This document shows positions 36,422 through 49,227 of a stretch of 64,000 nucleotides of DNA, piece after piece. The position numbers and the translations under genes were made by a program. The notes beneath the pieces are model-generated. The model was not told where the DNA came from and searched no databases. It was given only the letters and a program-made list of their open reading frames with translations. Position 1 is the stretch's first letter. Every line of letters begins with the position of its first letter. The DNA comes from Acanthosepion esculentum (taxonomy: Eukaryota; Mollusca; Cephalopoda; Sepiida; Sepiidae), in NCBI GenBank assembly GCA_964036315.1, contig CAXIWW010000817.1, forward strand, positions 3,879,501-3,943,500. Direction: 5' to 3'.

Positions 36422-39400
36422 GACTTTCTGGGACTGTCTCCTGCGTGGGGGGTCGTCTACGTGGGACTTTCAGGGACTGGGTGTCGTCTTCGTGTGACTT
36501 TCTGGGACTGTTTCCTGGGTGGGGGTCGTCTGCGTGGGACGTTCTGTGACTGGGGGTCGTCTGCATGGGACTTTCTGGGACTGTCTACTGGGTGGGTGGT
36601 CGTCTGCGTGGGACTTTCTGGGACTGTCTCCTGTGTGGGGGGTCGTCTGCGTGGGACTTTCTTGGACTGTCTCCTGGGTGGGTGTTCGTCTGCGTGGGAT
36701 TTTCTGGGACTGGGTGTCGTCTGCGTGGGACTTGCTGGAACACTCTCCTGTCTGGGGCTGGTCTGCGTGGGACTTTCTTGGACTGGGGCTCGTCTTCGTG
36801 GGACTTTCTGGGACTGTCTCCTGGGTGGCGTGTCGTCTGCATGGGACTTTCTGGGCCTGGGGGTCGTCTGCGTGGGTCTTTCTGGGACAGTCTCCTGGGT
36901 GCGGTGTCGTCTGCGTGGGACTTTGTGGGACTGGGGTTCGTCTGCGTGGTACTTTCTCGGATTGGGGGTCGTCTTGTGGGTCTTTCTGGGTCTCTCTCCT
37001 GGGTGGGGGGTCATCTGCGTGGGGCTTTCTTGGACTGTTTCCTGTGTGGGGGGTCGTCTGCGTGGGACTTTTTGGGACGGTCTCCTGCCTGGGGGGTCGT
37101 CTGCCTGGGATTTTCAGGGACTGGCTGTCGTCTGCGTGGGACTTTCTAGGACAGTTTCCTGGGTGGGGGTCGTCTGGGTGGGACGTTCTGTGACAGGGGG
37201 TCGTCTGCGTGAGACTTTCTGGGACTGTCTCCTGGGTGGGGTGTCGTCTGCGTGGGGCTTTCTTGGACTGTCTCCTCTGTGGGGGGTCGTCTGCGTCGGA
37301 CTTTCAGGGACTGTCTCCTGGGTGGGTGTTCGTCTGCGTGGGACTTTGTGGGACTGGGGGTCGTCTGCGTGGTACTTTCTGGGACTGGGGGTCGTCTTGT
37401 GGGACTTGCAGGGACACTCTCCAGTCTGGGTGTCGTCTGCGTGGGACTTTCTTGGACTGGGGCTCGTCTGCGTGGGTCTTTCTGGGACAGTCTTCTGTGT
37501 TTCGGTGTCGTCTACGTGGGACTTTGTGGGACTGGGGGTCGTCTGCGTGATACTTTCTGGGACTGGGGGTCGTCTTGTGGGTCTTTCTGGGACTCTGTCC
37601 TGGGTGGGGGGTCATCTGCGTGGGGCTTTCTGGGACTCTTTCCTGGGTGGGGACTCGTCTGCGTGGGACTTTCTGGGACTGTGGGTCGTCTGCGTGGGTC
37701 TTTCTGGGACAGTCTCCTAGGTGCGGTGCCGTCTGCGTGGGATTGTCTGGGACTGGGGGTCGTCTGCGTGGGACTTTCTTGGACTGGGGGTCGTCTGCGT
37801 GGGACTTTATGGGACTTCCTCCTGGGTGGGGGGTCGTCTGCGTGGGACTTTCTGGGACTGGGGGTCATCTGCGAGGGACTTTCTGGGACTGTCTCCTTGG
37901 TGGGGGGTCGTCTGCGTGAGACTTTCTGGGACTGTCTCCTGGGTGGGGATCGTCTGCATGGGACTTCCTGGGACTGGGGGTCGTCTGCGTGGGACTTTCT
38001 GGGTTGTCTCCTGGGTGGGGGGTCGTCTGCGTGGGACTTTCTGGGACTGTCTCCTGGGTGGGAGGTTGTCTGCGTGGGACTTTCTGTGACTGGGGGTCGT
38101 CTGCGTGGGACATTCTTGTATTGGGGGCTGTCTGCGTGGGACTTTCTGGTAGTGGGGGTCGTCAGCGTGGGACTTTCTTGGACTGTCTCCTGCGTGGGGG
38201 GTCGTCTGCGTGGGACTTTCAGGGACTGTCTCCTGGGTGGGGAGTCGTCTGCGTGGGACTTTCTGGGACTGGGTGTCGTCTGCGTGGGTCTTTCTGGGAC
38301 TGGGGGCCGTCTGCGTGGGTCTTTCTGGGACTCTCTCCTGGGTCGGGGGTCGTCTGCGTGGGACTTTCTGGGACTGGGGGTCGTCTGCGTGGGTCTTTCT
38401 GGGACTGTCTCCTGGGTGGGGGTTCGTCTGCGTGGGACTTTCTGGGACTGTCTCCTTGATGGGGTGTCGTCTGCTTGGGACTTTCTGGGACTGGGGGCGT
38501 CTGCGTGGGACTTTCTTGGACTGGGGGTCGATTGCGTGGGACTTTCTGGGACTGGGGGTAGTCTACGTGGGACTTTCTGGGTCTCTCTCCTGGGTGGGGG
38601 GTCATCTACGTGGGACTTGCTCTGACTGGGGGTCGTCTGCGTGGGACATTCTGGGACTAGGGCTCGTCTGCGTGGGTCTTTCTGGGACAGTCTCCTGGGT
38701 GGGGGATCGTCTGCGTGGGACTTTCTGGGACTGGGGGTCGTCTGCGTGGGACTTTCTGGGACAGGGCGTCATCTGCGTGGGACTTTCTGGGACTGGGGAT
38801 AGTCTCCGTGAGACTTTCTGGGACTGTCTCCTATCGTCTGCGTGGGACTTGCTGGGACTGGGGGTCGTCTGCTTGGGACTTTCTGGGATTGTCTCCTGTT
38901 TGGGGGGTCGTCTGCATGGGACTTTCTTGGACTGGGGGTCGTCTGCGTGGGACTTTCTGGGACTGTCTCCTGGGTGGGGGTCGTTTGTTTGGGACATGGT
39001 GGGACTGGGGGTCGTCTGCGTGGGACTTTCTGGGACTGGGCGTCGTCTGCGTGGGACTTTCTGGGACTGGGGGTGGTCTGCGTGGGTCTTTCTGGGACTC
39101 TCTCCCGGGTGGGGGGGTCATATGCGTGGGTCTTTCTAGGACTGTTTGCTGGGTGGGGACTCGTTTGCGTGGGACTTTCTGGGACTGGGGGTCGTCTGCG
39201 AGGGACTTTCTGGGACTGTCTCCTTGGTGGGGGTCGTTTGTTTGGGACATGGTGGGACTGGGGGTCGTCGGCGTGGGACTTTCTGGGACTGGGTGTCGTC
39301 TGCGTGGGTCTTTCTGGGACTGTCTCCTGGGTGGGGGTTCGTCTGCCTGGGACTTTTAGGGACTGGGTGTCGTCTGCGTGGGACTTTCTGGGACTGTTTC

Positions 39401-39802
39401 CTGGGTGGTGGTTGTCCTCGTGGGACGTTCTGTGACTGGGGGTCGTCTGCGTGGGACTTTCTGGGACTGTCTCCTGTGTGGGGGGTCTTCTGCGTGGGAC
39501 TTTCTGGGACTGTCTCCTGGGTGGGTGTTCGTCTGCGTGGGATTTTCTGGAACTGGGGCTCGTCTGCGTGGGACTTGCTGGGACACTCTCCTGTCTGGGG
39601 GTCGTCTGCGTGGGAATTTCTTGGACTGGGGCTCGTCTGCGTGGGACATTCTGGGACTGTCACCTGTGTGGGAGGTCGTCTGCGTGGTAAATCTAGGACT
39701 GTCTCCTGGGGGGGTGTCGTCTGCATGGGACTTTCTGGGCCTGGGGGTCTTCTGCGTGGGTCTTTCTGGGACAGTCTCCTGGATGCGGTGTCGTCTGCGT
39801 GG
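36422..39802 (+). repeat. 3381-bp tandem duplication, copy 2
   Basis: Matches 33041-36421 throughout. It diverges at about 39803, where CGTGGGAATTTGTGGG replaces CGTGGGACTTTCTGGG. Its last third (from 38531) is also the first member of the 1810-bp series. Confidence 0.9.
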
Positions 39803-40340
39803 GAATTTGTGGGACTGGGGGTCGTCTGCGTGATACTTTCTGTGACTGGGGGTCGTCTTGTGGGTCTTTCTGGGACTCTCTCCTGGGTGGGGGGTCATCT
39901 GCGTGGGGCTTTCTGGGACTCTTTCCTTGGTGGGGACTCGTCTGCGTGGGACTTTCTGGGACAGTCTCCTGGGTGCGGTGTCGTCTGCGTGGGATTTTGT
40001 GGGACTGGGGGTCGTCTGCGTGGGACTTTCTGGGACTGGGGGTCGTCTGCGTGGGACTTTCTGGGACTGTCTCCTCGGTGGGGGGTCGTCTGCGTGGGAC
40101 TTTCTGGGACTGTGGGTCGTCTTCGTGGGACTTTCTGGGACTGGGGGCCGTCTGCGTGTGTCTTTCTGGGACTCTCTCCTGGGTCGGGGGTCGTCTGCGT
40201 AGGACTTTCTGGGACTGGGTGTCGTCTGCGTGGGTCTTTCTGGGACTGTCTCCTGGGTGGGGGTTCGTCTGCGTGGGACTATCTGGGACTGTCTCCCTGA
40301 TGGGTTGTCGTCTGCGTGGGACTTTCTGGGACTGGGGTCG
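38531..40340 (+). repeat. 1810-bp HOR, copy 1
   Basis: The marker ATTGCGTGGG (after GGGGTCG) starts at 38531, 40341, 42151 and 43948. Copies 1 and 2 are each 1810 bp. This copy overlaps the end of the 3381-bp repeat, so the 1810-bp series was formed after or from it. It differs from copy 2 at a few sites, for example GGGACAGGGCGTC here against GGGACTGGGCGTC. Confidence 0.85.
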
Positions 40341-42150
40341 ATTGCGTGGGACTTTCTGGGACTGGGGGTAGTCTACGTGGGACTTTCTGGGTCTCTCTCC
40401 TGGGTGGGGGGTCGTCTACGTGGGACTTGCTCTGACTGGGGGTCGTCTGCGTGGGACATTCTGGGACTAGGGCTCGTCTGCGTGGGTCTTTCTGGGACTG
40501 TCTCCTGGGTGGGGGATCGTCTGCGTGGGACTTTCTGGGACTGGGGGTCGTCTGCGTGGGACTTTCTGGGACTGGGCGTCATCTGCGTGGGACTTTCTGG
40601 GACTGGGGATAGTCTCCGTGAGACTTTCTGGGACTGTCTCCTATCGTCTGCGTGGGACTTGCTGGGACTGGGGGTCGTCTGCTTGGGACTTTCTGGGATT
40701 GTCTCCTGTTTGGGGGGTCGTCTGCATGGGACTTTCTTGGACTGGGGGTCGTCTGCGTGGGACTTTCTGGGACTGTCTCCTGGGTGGGGGTCGTTTGTTT
40801 GGGACATGGTGGGACTGGGGGTCGTCTGCGTGGGACTTTCTGGGACTGGGCGTCGTCTGCGTGGGACTTTCTGGGACTGGGGGTGGTCTGCGTGGGTCTT
40901 TCTGGGACTCTCTCCCGGGTGGGGGGGTCATATGCGTGGGTCTTTCTAGGACTGTTTGCTGGGTGGGGACTCGTTTGCGTGGGACTTTCTGGGACTGGGG
41001 GTCGTCTGCGAGGGACTTTCTGGGACTGTCTCCTTGGTGGGGGTCGTTTGTTTGGGACATGGTGGGACTGGGGGTCGTCGGCGTGGGACTTTCTGGGACT
41101 GGGTGTCGTCTGCGTGGGTCTTTCTGGGACTGTCTCCTGGGTGGGGGTTCGTCTGCCTGGGACTTTTAGGGACTGGGTGTCGTCTGCGTGGGACTTTCTG
41201 GGACTGTTTCCTGGGTGGTGGTTGTCCTCGTGGGACGTTCTGTGACTGGGGGTCGTCTGCGTGGGACTTTCTGGGACTGTCTCCTGTGTGGGGGGTCTTC
41301 TGCGTGGGACTTTCTGGGACTGTCTCCTGGGTGGGTGTTCGTCTGCGTGGGATTTTCTGGAACTGGGGCTCGTCTGCGTGGGACTTGCTGGGACACTCTC
41401 CTGTCTGGGGGTCGTCTGCGTGGGAATTTCTTGGACTGGGGCTCGTCTGCGTGGGACATTCTGGGACTGTCACCTGTGTGGGAGGTCGTCTGCGTGGTAA
41501 ATCTAGGACTGTCTCCTGGGGGGGTGTCGTCTGCATGGGACTTTCTGGGCCTGGGGGTCTTCTGCGTGGGTCTTTCTGGGACAGTCTCCTGGATGCGGTG
41601 TCGTCTGCGTGGGAATTTGTGGGACTGGGGGTCGTCTGCGTGATACTTTCTGTGACTGGGGGTCGTCTTGTGGGTCTTTCTGGGACTCTCTCCTGGGTGG
41701 GGGGTCATCTGCGTGGGGCTTTCTGGGACTCTTTCCTTGGTGGGGACTCGTCTGCGTGGGACTTTCTGGGACAGTCTCCTGGGTGCGGTGTCGTCTGCGT
41801 GGGATTTTGTGGGACTGGGGGTCGTCTGCGTGGGACTTTCTGGGACTGGGGGTCGTCTGCGTGGGACTTTCTGGGACTGTCTCCTCGGTGGGGGGTCGTC
41901 TGCGTGGGACTTTCTGGGACTGTGGGTCGTCTTCGTGGGACTTTCTGGGACTGGGGGCCGTCTGCGTGTGTCTTTCTGGGACTCTCTCCTGGGTCGGGGG
42001 TCGTCTGCGTAGGACTTTCTGGGACTGGGTGTCGTCTGCGTGGGTCTTTCTGGGACTGTCTCCTGGGTGGGGGTTCGTCTGCGTGGGACTATCTGGGACT
42101 GTCTCCCTGATGGGTTGTCGTCTGCGTGGGACTTTCTGGGACTGGGGTCG
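40341..42150 (+). repeat. 1810-bp HOR, copy 2
   Basis: Nearly identical to the preceding copy. For example, the conceptual translations of 39146-40300 and 40956-42110 are the same over 384 codons. Confidence 0.88.
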
Positions 42151-43947
42151 ATTGCGTGGGACTTTCTGGGACTGGGGGTAGTCTACGTGGGACTTTCTGG
42201 GTCTCTCTCCTGGGTGGGGGGTCGTCTACGTGGGACTTGCTCTGACTGGGGGTCGTCTGCGTGGGACATTCTGGGACTAGGGCTCGTCTGCGTGGGTCTT
42301 TCTGGGACTGTCTCCTGGGTGGGGGATCGTCTGCGTGGGACTTTCTGGGACTGGGGGTCGTCTGCGTGGGACTTTCTGGGACTGGGCGTCATCTGCGTGG
42401 GACTTTCTGGGACTGGGGATAGTCTCCGTGAGACTTTCTGGGACTGTCTCCTATCGTCTGCGTGGGACTTGCTGGGACTGGGGGTCGTCTGCTTGGGACT
42501 TTCTGGGATTGTCTCCTGGGTGGGGGTCGTTTGTTTGGGACATGGTGAAACTGGGGGTCGTCTGCGTGGGACTTTCTGGGACTGTCTCCTGGGTGGGGGT
42601 CGTTTGTTTGGGACATGGTGAAACTGGGGGTCGTCTGCGTGGGACTTTCTGGGACTGGGCGTCGTCTGCGTGGGACTTTCTGGGACTGGGGGTGGTCTGC
42701 GTGGGTCTTTCTGGGACTCTCTCCCGGGTGGGGGGGTCATATGCGTGGGTCTTTCTAGGACTGTTTGCTGGGTGGGGACTCGTCTGCGTGGGACTTTCTG
42801 GGACTGGGGGTCGTCTGCGAGGGACTTTCTGGGACTGTCTCCTTGGTGGGGGTCGTTTGTTTGGGACATGGTGGGACTGGGGGTCGTCGGCGTGGGACTT
42901 TCTGGGACTGGGTGTCGTCTGCGTGGGTCTTTCTGGGACTGTCTCCTGGGTGGGGGTTCGTCTGCCTGGGACTTTTAGGGACTGGGTGTCGTCTGCGTGG
43001 GACTTTCTGGGACTGTTTCCTGGGTGGTGGTTGTCCTCGTGGGACGTTCTGTGACTGGGGGTCGTCTGCGTGGGACTTTCTGGGACTGTCTCCTGGGTGG
43101 GTGTTCGTCTGCGTGGGATTTTCTGGAACTGGGGGTCGTCTGCGTGGGACTTGCTGGGACACTCTCCTGTCTGGGGGTCGTCTGCGTGGGAATTTCTTGG
43201 ACTGGGGCTCGTCTGCGTGGGACTTTCTGGGACTGTCACCTGTGTGGGAGGTCGTCTGCGTGGTAAATCTAGGACTGTCTCCTTGGGGGGGTGTCGTCTG
43301 CATGGGACTTTCTGGGCCTGGGGGTCTTCTGCGTGGGTCTTTCTGGGACAGTCTCCTGGATGCGGTGTCGTCTGCGTGGGAATTTGTGGGACTGGGGGTC
43401 GTCTGCGTGATACTTTCTGTGACTGGGGGTCGTCTTGTGGGTCTTTCTGGGACTCTCTCCTGGGTGGGGGGTCATCTGCGTGGGGATTTCTGGGACTCTT
43501 TCCTTGGTGGGGACTCGTCTGCGTGGGACTTTCTGGGACTGGGGTCGTCTGCGTGGGGCTTTCTTGGACAGTCTCCTGGGTGCGGTGTCGTCTGCGTGGG
43601 ATTTTGTGGGACTGGGGGTCGTCTGCGTGGGACTTTCTGGGACTGGGGGTCGTCTGCGTGGGACTTTCTGGGACTGTCTCCTCGGTGGGGGGTCGTCTGC
43701 GTGGGACTTTCTGGGACTGTGGGTCGTCTTCGTGGGACTTTCTGGGACTGGGGGCCGTCTGCGTGGGTCTTTCTGGGACTCTCTCCTGGGTCGGGGGTCG
43801 TCTGCGTAGGACTTTCTGGGACTGGGGGTCGTCTGCGTGGGTCTTTCTGGGACTGTCTCCTGGGTGGGGGTTCGTCTGCGTGGGACTATCTGGGACTCTC
43901 TCCCTGATGGGGTGTCGTCTGCGTGGGACTTTCTGGGACTGGGGTCG
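42151..43947 (+). repeat. 1810-bp HOR, copy 3 (1797 bp, rearranged)
   Basis: This is the same series with internal changes. Near 42510-42640 the GTTTGTTTGGGACATGG unit occurs twice, each time followed by TGAAACTGGGGG in place of TGGGACTGGGGG. A unit present near 41280 is missing near 43090, and an extra stretch appears near 43545. These are unit-scale gains and losses inside an HOR copy. Confidence 0.8.
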
Positions 43948-46900
43948 ATTGCGTGGGACTTTCTGGGACTGGGGGTAGTCTGCGTGGGACTTTCTGGGTC
44001 TCTCTCCTGGGTGGGGGGTCGTCTACGTGGGACTTGCTCTGACTGGGGGTTCGTCTGCGTGGGACTTTATGGGAATGGAGGTCGTCTGCGTGGGACTTTC
44101 TGGGACTGTCTCCTGGGTGGGGGGTCGTCTGCGTGGGACTTTCTGGGAATGGGGGTCGTCTGCGTGGGACTTTCTGGGACTGTCGCCTGGGTGGGGGATC
44201 GTCTGCGTGGGACTTTCTGGGACTGGGGGTCGTCTGCGTGGGACTTTCTGGGACTGTCGCCTGGGTAGGGGGTCGTCTGCGTGGGACTTTCTGGGAGTGG
44301 GGGTCGTCTGCGTGGAACTTTCTGGGACTGTCTCCTGGGTGGGGGGTCGTCTTCGTGGGACTTTCTGTGACTGGGGGTCGTCTGCGTGGGACTTTCTGGG
44401 ACTGTCTCCTGTCTGGTGGGTCGTCTGCGTGGGACTTTCTGGGACTGTCTCCTGGGTTAGGGATCGTCTGCGTGGGACTTGCTGGGACTGGAGGTCGACT
44501 GCATGGGAATTTCCCCGACTGTCTCCTGGGCTGGGTGTCGTCTGCGTGGGACTTTCTGTTACTGTCTCCTGGGTGGGGGCCGTCTGCGTGGGACTTTCTG
44601 CGTGGGACTTTCTGGGAGTGACTCCTGGGTCGGGGGTCGTCTGCGTGGGACTTTCTGGGACTTGGGTCGTCTGCGTGTGACTTTCTGGGACTGTCACCTG
44701 TCTCGTGGGTCGTCTGCGTGGGACTTTCTGGGACTGTCTCCTGGGCGAGGGGTCGTCTGCGTGGGACTTTATGGGACTGGAGGTCGTCTGCATGGGACTT
44801 TCTGGGAGTCTCACATGGGCTGGGTGTCGTCTGCGTTGGACTTTCTGGGAATGCGGGTCGTCTGCGTGGGACTTTCTGGGACTGTCTCCTGGGTGGGGGG
44901 TCGTCTGCGTAGGACTTTCTTGGACTGGGGGTCGTCTGCTTGGGACTTTCTGGTACTGGGGGTCGTCTGCGTGGGACTTTCTTGGACTGTCTCCTGGGTT
45001 GGGGGGTTGTCTGCGTAGGACTTTCTTGGACTGACTCCTGGGTGGGGGGGTCGTCTGCGTGGGACTTTCTGGGACTGGGGTTCGTCTGCGTGAGCCTTTC
45101 TGGGACTGAGGGTCGTCTGCGTGGGACTTTCTGGGACTGTCGCCTGGGTGGGGGGTCGTCTGCGTGGGACTTTCTGGGAGTGGGTGTCGTCTGCGTGGGA
45201 CTTTCTGGGACTGTCGCCTGGGTGGGGGGGTCGTCTGCGTGGGACTTTCTGGGAGTGGGGGTCGTCTGCGTGGGACTTTCTTGGACTGTCTCCTGGGTGG
45301 GGGTCGTCTGCGTGGGTCTTTCTGGGACTGGGGGTCGGCTGCGTGGGACTTTCTGGGACTGTCGCCTGGGTGGGGGGGTCGTCTGCGTGGGACTTTCTGG
45401 GAGTGGGGGTCGTCTGCGTGGGACTTTCTGGGACTGTCTCCTGGGTGGGGGCCGTCTGCGTGGGACTTTCTGGGACTGTCACCTGTCTGGTGGGTCGTCT
45501 GCGTGGGACTTTCTGGGACTGTCTCCTGGGTGAGGGTTCGTCTGCGTGGGACTTTCTGGGACTGGAGGTCTTCTGCATGGGACTTTCTGGGACTGTCTCC
45601 TGGGTTGGGGGGTCGTCTGCGTTGCTCTTTCTGTGACTGTCTCCTTGGTGGTGGCCGTCTGCGTGGGACTTTCTGGGACTGGGTGTCGTCTGCGTGGGAC
45701 TTTCTGGGACTGTCTCCTGGGTGGGGGGTCGTCTGCGTGGGACTTTCTGGGAATGGGGGTCGTCTGCGTGGGACTTTCTGGGACTGTCGACTGGGTGGGG
45801 GGTCGTCTGCGTGGGACTTTCTGGGACTGGGGGTCGTCTGCGTGGGACTTTCTGGGACTGTCGCCTGGGTGGGGGGGTCGTCTGCGTGGGACTTTCTGGG
45901 AGTGTGGGTTGTCTGCGTGGGACTTTCTGGGACTGTCTCCTGGATGGGGGGTCGTCTGCCTGGGACTTTGTGCGACTGTCTTCTAGGTGGTGGGTCGTCT
46001 GCGTGGGACTTTCTGGGACTGTCGACTGGGTGGGGGGTCGTCTGCGTGGGACTTTCTGGGACTGGGGGTCGTCTGCGTGGGACTTTCTGGGACTGTCTCC
46101 TTGGTGGGGAGTCGTCTGCGTGGGACTTTCTGGGAGTGGGGGTTTTCTGCGTGGTTCTTTCTGGGACTGTCTCCTAGGTGGGGGTCGTCTGCCTGGGACT
46201 TTGTGCGACTGTCTTCTAGGTGCTGGGTCGTCTGCGTGGGACTTTCTGGGACTGTCGCCTGGGTGGGGGGTCGTCTGCGTGGGACTTTCTGGGACTGGGG
46301 ATCGTCTGCGTGGGATTTCTGGGACTGGCGGTCATATGCGTGGGACTTTCTGGGACTGGGGGTCGTCTGCGTGGGACTTTCTGGGAGTGTCTCCTGGGTG
46401 GGGGGGTCGTCTGCGTAGGACTTTCTTGTACTGTCTCCTGGGTGGGGGGTCGTCTGCGTGGGACTTTCTGGGACTGGGGATCGTCTGCGTGGGACTTTCT
46501 TGGACTGTCTCCTGTCTGGGGGGTCGTCTGCGTGGGACTTTCTGGGAGTGGGAGATTTCTGCGTGGGTCTTTCTGGGACTGTCTCCTGGGTGGGGATCGT
46601 CTGCGTGGGACTTTGTGCGACTGTCTTCTAGGTGGTGGGTCGTCTGCGTGGGTCTTTCTGGGACTGGGGGTCGTGTGCGTGGGACTTTCTGGGACTGTCG
46701 CCTGGGTGGGGGGGTCGTCAGCGTGGGACTTTCTGGGAGTGGGGGTCGTCTGCGTGGGACTTTCTGGGACTGTCTCCTGGGTGGGGGGTCGTCTGCGTGG
46801 GACTTTCTGGGACAGAGGGTCGTCTCCGTGGGACTTTCTGGGACTGTCTCCTGTCTGGTGGGTCGTCTGCGTGGGACTTTCTGGGACTGTCTCCTGGGTG

Positions 46901-47700
46901 GGGGGGTCGTCTGCGTAGGACTTTCTTGGACTGGGGGTCGTCTGCTTGGGACTTTCTGGTACTGGGGGTCGTCTGCGTGGGACTTTCTTGGACTGTCTCC
47001 TGGGTTGGGGGGTTGTCTGCGTAGGACTTTCTTGGACTGACTCCTGGGTGGGGGGGGGTCGTCTGCGTGGGACTTTCTGGGACTGGGGTTCGTCTCCGTG
47101 GGACTTTCTGGGACTGGGGGTCGTCTGCGTGGGACTTTTGGGACTGTCGCCTGGTTGGGGGGTCGTCTGCGTGGGACTTTCTGGGACTGGGGGTCGTCTG
47201 CGTGGGACTTTCTGGGACTGTCGCCTGGGTGGGGGGGTCGTCTCCGTTGGACTTTCTTGGACTGTCTCCTGGGTGGGGGGTCGTCTGCGTGGGACTTTCT
47301 GTGACTGGGGGTGGTCTGCGTGGGACTTTCTGTGACTGGGGGTGGTCTGCGTGGGACTTTCTGGGACTGGGTGTCGTCTGCGTGGGACTTTCTGGGAAAT
47401 GTCTGCTGGGTGGGGGGTCGTCTTCGTGGGACGTTGTGGGACTGGGGGTCGTCTGCTTGGGACTTTCTGGTACTGGGGGTCTTCTGCGTGGGACTTTCGT
47501 GGACTGTCTCCTGGGTTGGGGGGTCGTCTGCGTAGGACTTTCTTGGACTGTATCCTGGGTGGGGGGGGTCGTCAGCGTGGGACTTTCTGGGACTGGGGTT
47601 CGTCTGCGTGGGACTTTCTGTGACTGGGGGTCGTCTGCGTGGGACTTTCTGGGACTGTCGCCTGAGTGGGGGGTCGTCTGCGTGGGACTTTCTGGGACTG
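43948..47700 (+). repeat. Minisatellite zone, mosaic of the neighbouring HORs
   Basis: All 31/43-bp units. The stretch 44290-44890 is an older copy of 47800-48360 (markers TTACTGTCTCCTGGG, CTGCGTGGGACTTTCTGCG and GAGTCTCACATGGGC). The stretch 44894-45050 matches 46897-47055 at an offset near 2.0 kb. Many 43-bp units here have GTCGCCTGGGTGGG in place of GTCTCCTGGGTGGG, a variant concentrated in 44-50 kb. No gene is visible. Confidence 0.75.
44505..44514 (+). promoter_or_regulatory. Exact NF-kappaB consensus decamer
   Basis: GGGAATTTCC at this position fits the Rel/NF-kappaB consensus GGGRNNYYCC exactly. It is followed by CC, so the core is a near-palindrome. In the sister copies near 48010 and 49538 the same place reads GGGAATTTCTGGG, so the perfect site is a private variant. 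There is no neighbouring gene, so a regulatory role is not supported. Confidence 0.4.
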
Positions 47701-49227
47701 TCGCCTGGGTGGGGGGTCGTCTGCGTGGGATTTTCTGGGAGTGGTGGTCGTCTGCGTGGGACTTTCTGGGACTGGGGGTCGTCTGCGTGGGACTTTCTGG
47801 GAGTGGGGGTCGTCTGCGTGGAACTTTCTGGGACTGTCTCCTGGGTGGGGGGTCGTCTTCGTGGGACTTTCTGGGACTGGGGGTCGTCTGCGTGGGACTT
47901 TCTGGGACTGTCTCCTGTCTGGTGGGTCGTCTGCGTGGGACTTTCTGGGACTGTCTCCTGGGTTAGGGATCGTCTGCGTGGGACTTGCTGGGACTGGAGG
48001 TCGACTGCATGGGAATTTCTGGGACTGTCTCCTGGGCTGGGTGTCGTCTGCGTGGGACTTTCTGTTACTGTCTCCTGGGTGGGGGCCGTCTGCGTGGGAC
48101 TTTCTGCGTGGGACTTTCTGGGAGTGACTCCTGGGACTTGGGTCGTCTGCGTGTGACTTTCTGGGACTGTCACCTGTCTCGTGGGTCGTCTGCGTGGGAC
48201 TTTCTGGGACTGTCTCCTGGGCGAGGGGTCGTCTGCGTGGGACTTTATGGGACTGGAGGTCGTCTGCATGGGACTTTCTGGGAGTCTCACATGGGCTGGG
48301 TGTCGTCTGCGTTGGACTTTCTGGGAATGCGGGTCGTCTGCGTGGGACTTTCTGGGACTGTCTCCTGGGTGGGGGGGTCGTCTGCGTGGGACTTTCTGGG
48401 ACTGGGGTTCGTCTGCGTGAGCCTTTCTGGGACTGAGGGTCGTCTGCGTGGGACTTTCTGGGACTGTCGCCTGGGTGGGGGGTCGTCTGCGTGGGACTTT
48501 CTGGGACTGTGTGTCGTCTGCGTGGGACTTTCTGGGACTGTCGCCTGGGTGGGGGGTCGTCTGCGTGGGAATTTTCTGGGAGTGGGGGTCGTCTGCGTGG
48601 GACTTTCTGGGACTGTCTCCTGGGTGGGGGGTCGTCCGCGTTGCTCTTTCTGTGACTGTCTCCTTGGTGGGGGCCGTCTGCGTGGGACTGTCTGGGACTG
48701 GGTGTCGTCTGCGTGGGACTTTCTGGGACTGTCTCCTGGGTGGGGAGTCGTCTGCGTGGGACTTTCTGGTAGTGGGGGTTTTCTGCGTCGGACTTTCTGG
48801 GACTGTCTCCTGGGTGGGGGTCGTCTGCCTGGGACTTTGTGCGACTGTCTTCTAGGTGGTGGGTCGTCTTCGTGGGACTTTCTGGGATGTCGCCTGGGTG
48901 GGGGGTCGTCTGCGTGGGACTTTCTGGGACTGGGTGTCATCTGCGTGGGACTTTCTCGGATTGGGGGTCGTCTGTGTGGGACTTTCTTGGACTGGGGTTC
49001 GTCTGCGTGGGACTTTCTGGGACAGTCTCCTGGGTGGGGGGTCTTCTGCGTAGGACTTTCTGCGACTGTCTCCTGGGTGGGGGTCGTCTGTTTGGGACTT
49101 TCTGGGACTGTCTACTGGGTGGCGGGTCGTCTGCGTGGGAATTTCTGGGACAGGGGGTCGTCTGTTTGGGACTTTCTGGGACTGTCTACTGGGTGGGGGG
49201 TCGTCTGCGTGGGACTTTCTGGGACTG
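47701..49227 (+). repeat. 1557-bp tandem duplication, copy 1 (30 bp deleted)
   Basis: From about 48131 onward, landmarks recur 1557 bp later (48287-48940 with 49844-50497). Before that point the offset is 1527 bp. The 30-bp difference is a deletion here: GACTCCTGGGACTTGGGTCG at about 48125 lacks one unit that is present near 49652 and also in the older copy near 44617. Confidence 0.85.

Noticed and set aside
44457..44462. TTAGGG telomere-type hexamer
   Set aside because: It is an isolated hexamer from a unit variant (GGGTTAGGG), copied with its HOR near 47.96 and 49.49 kb. There is no tandem telomere run.
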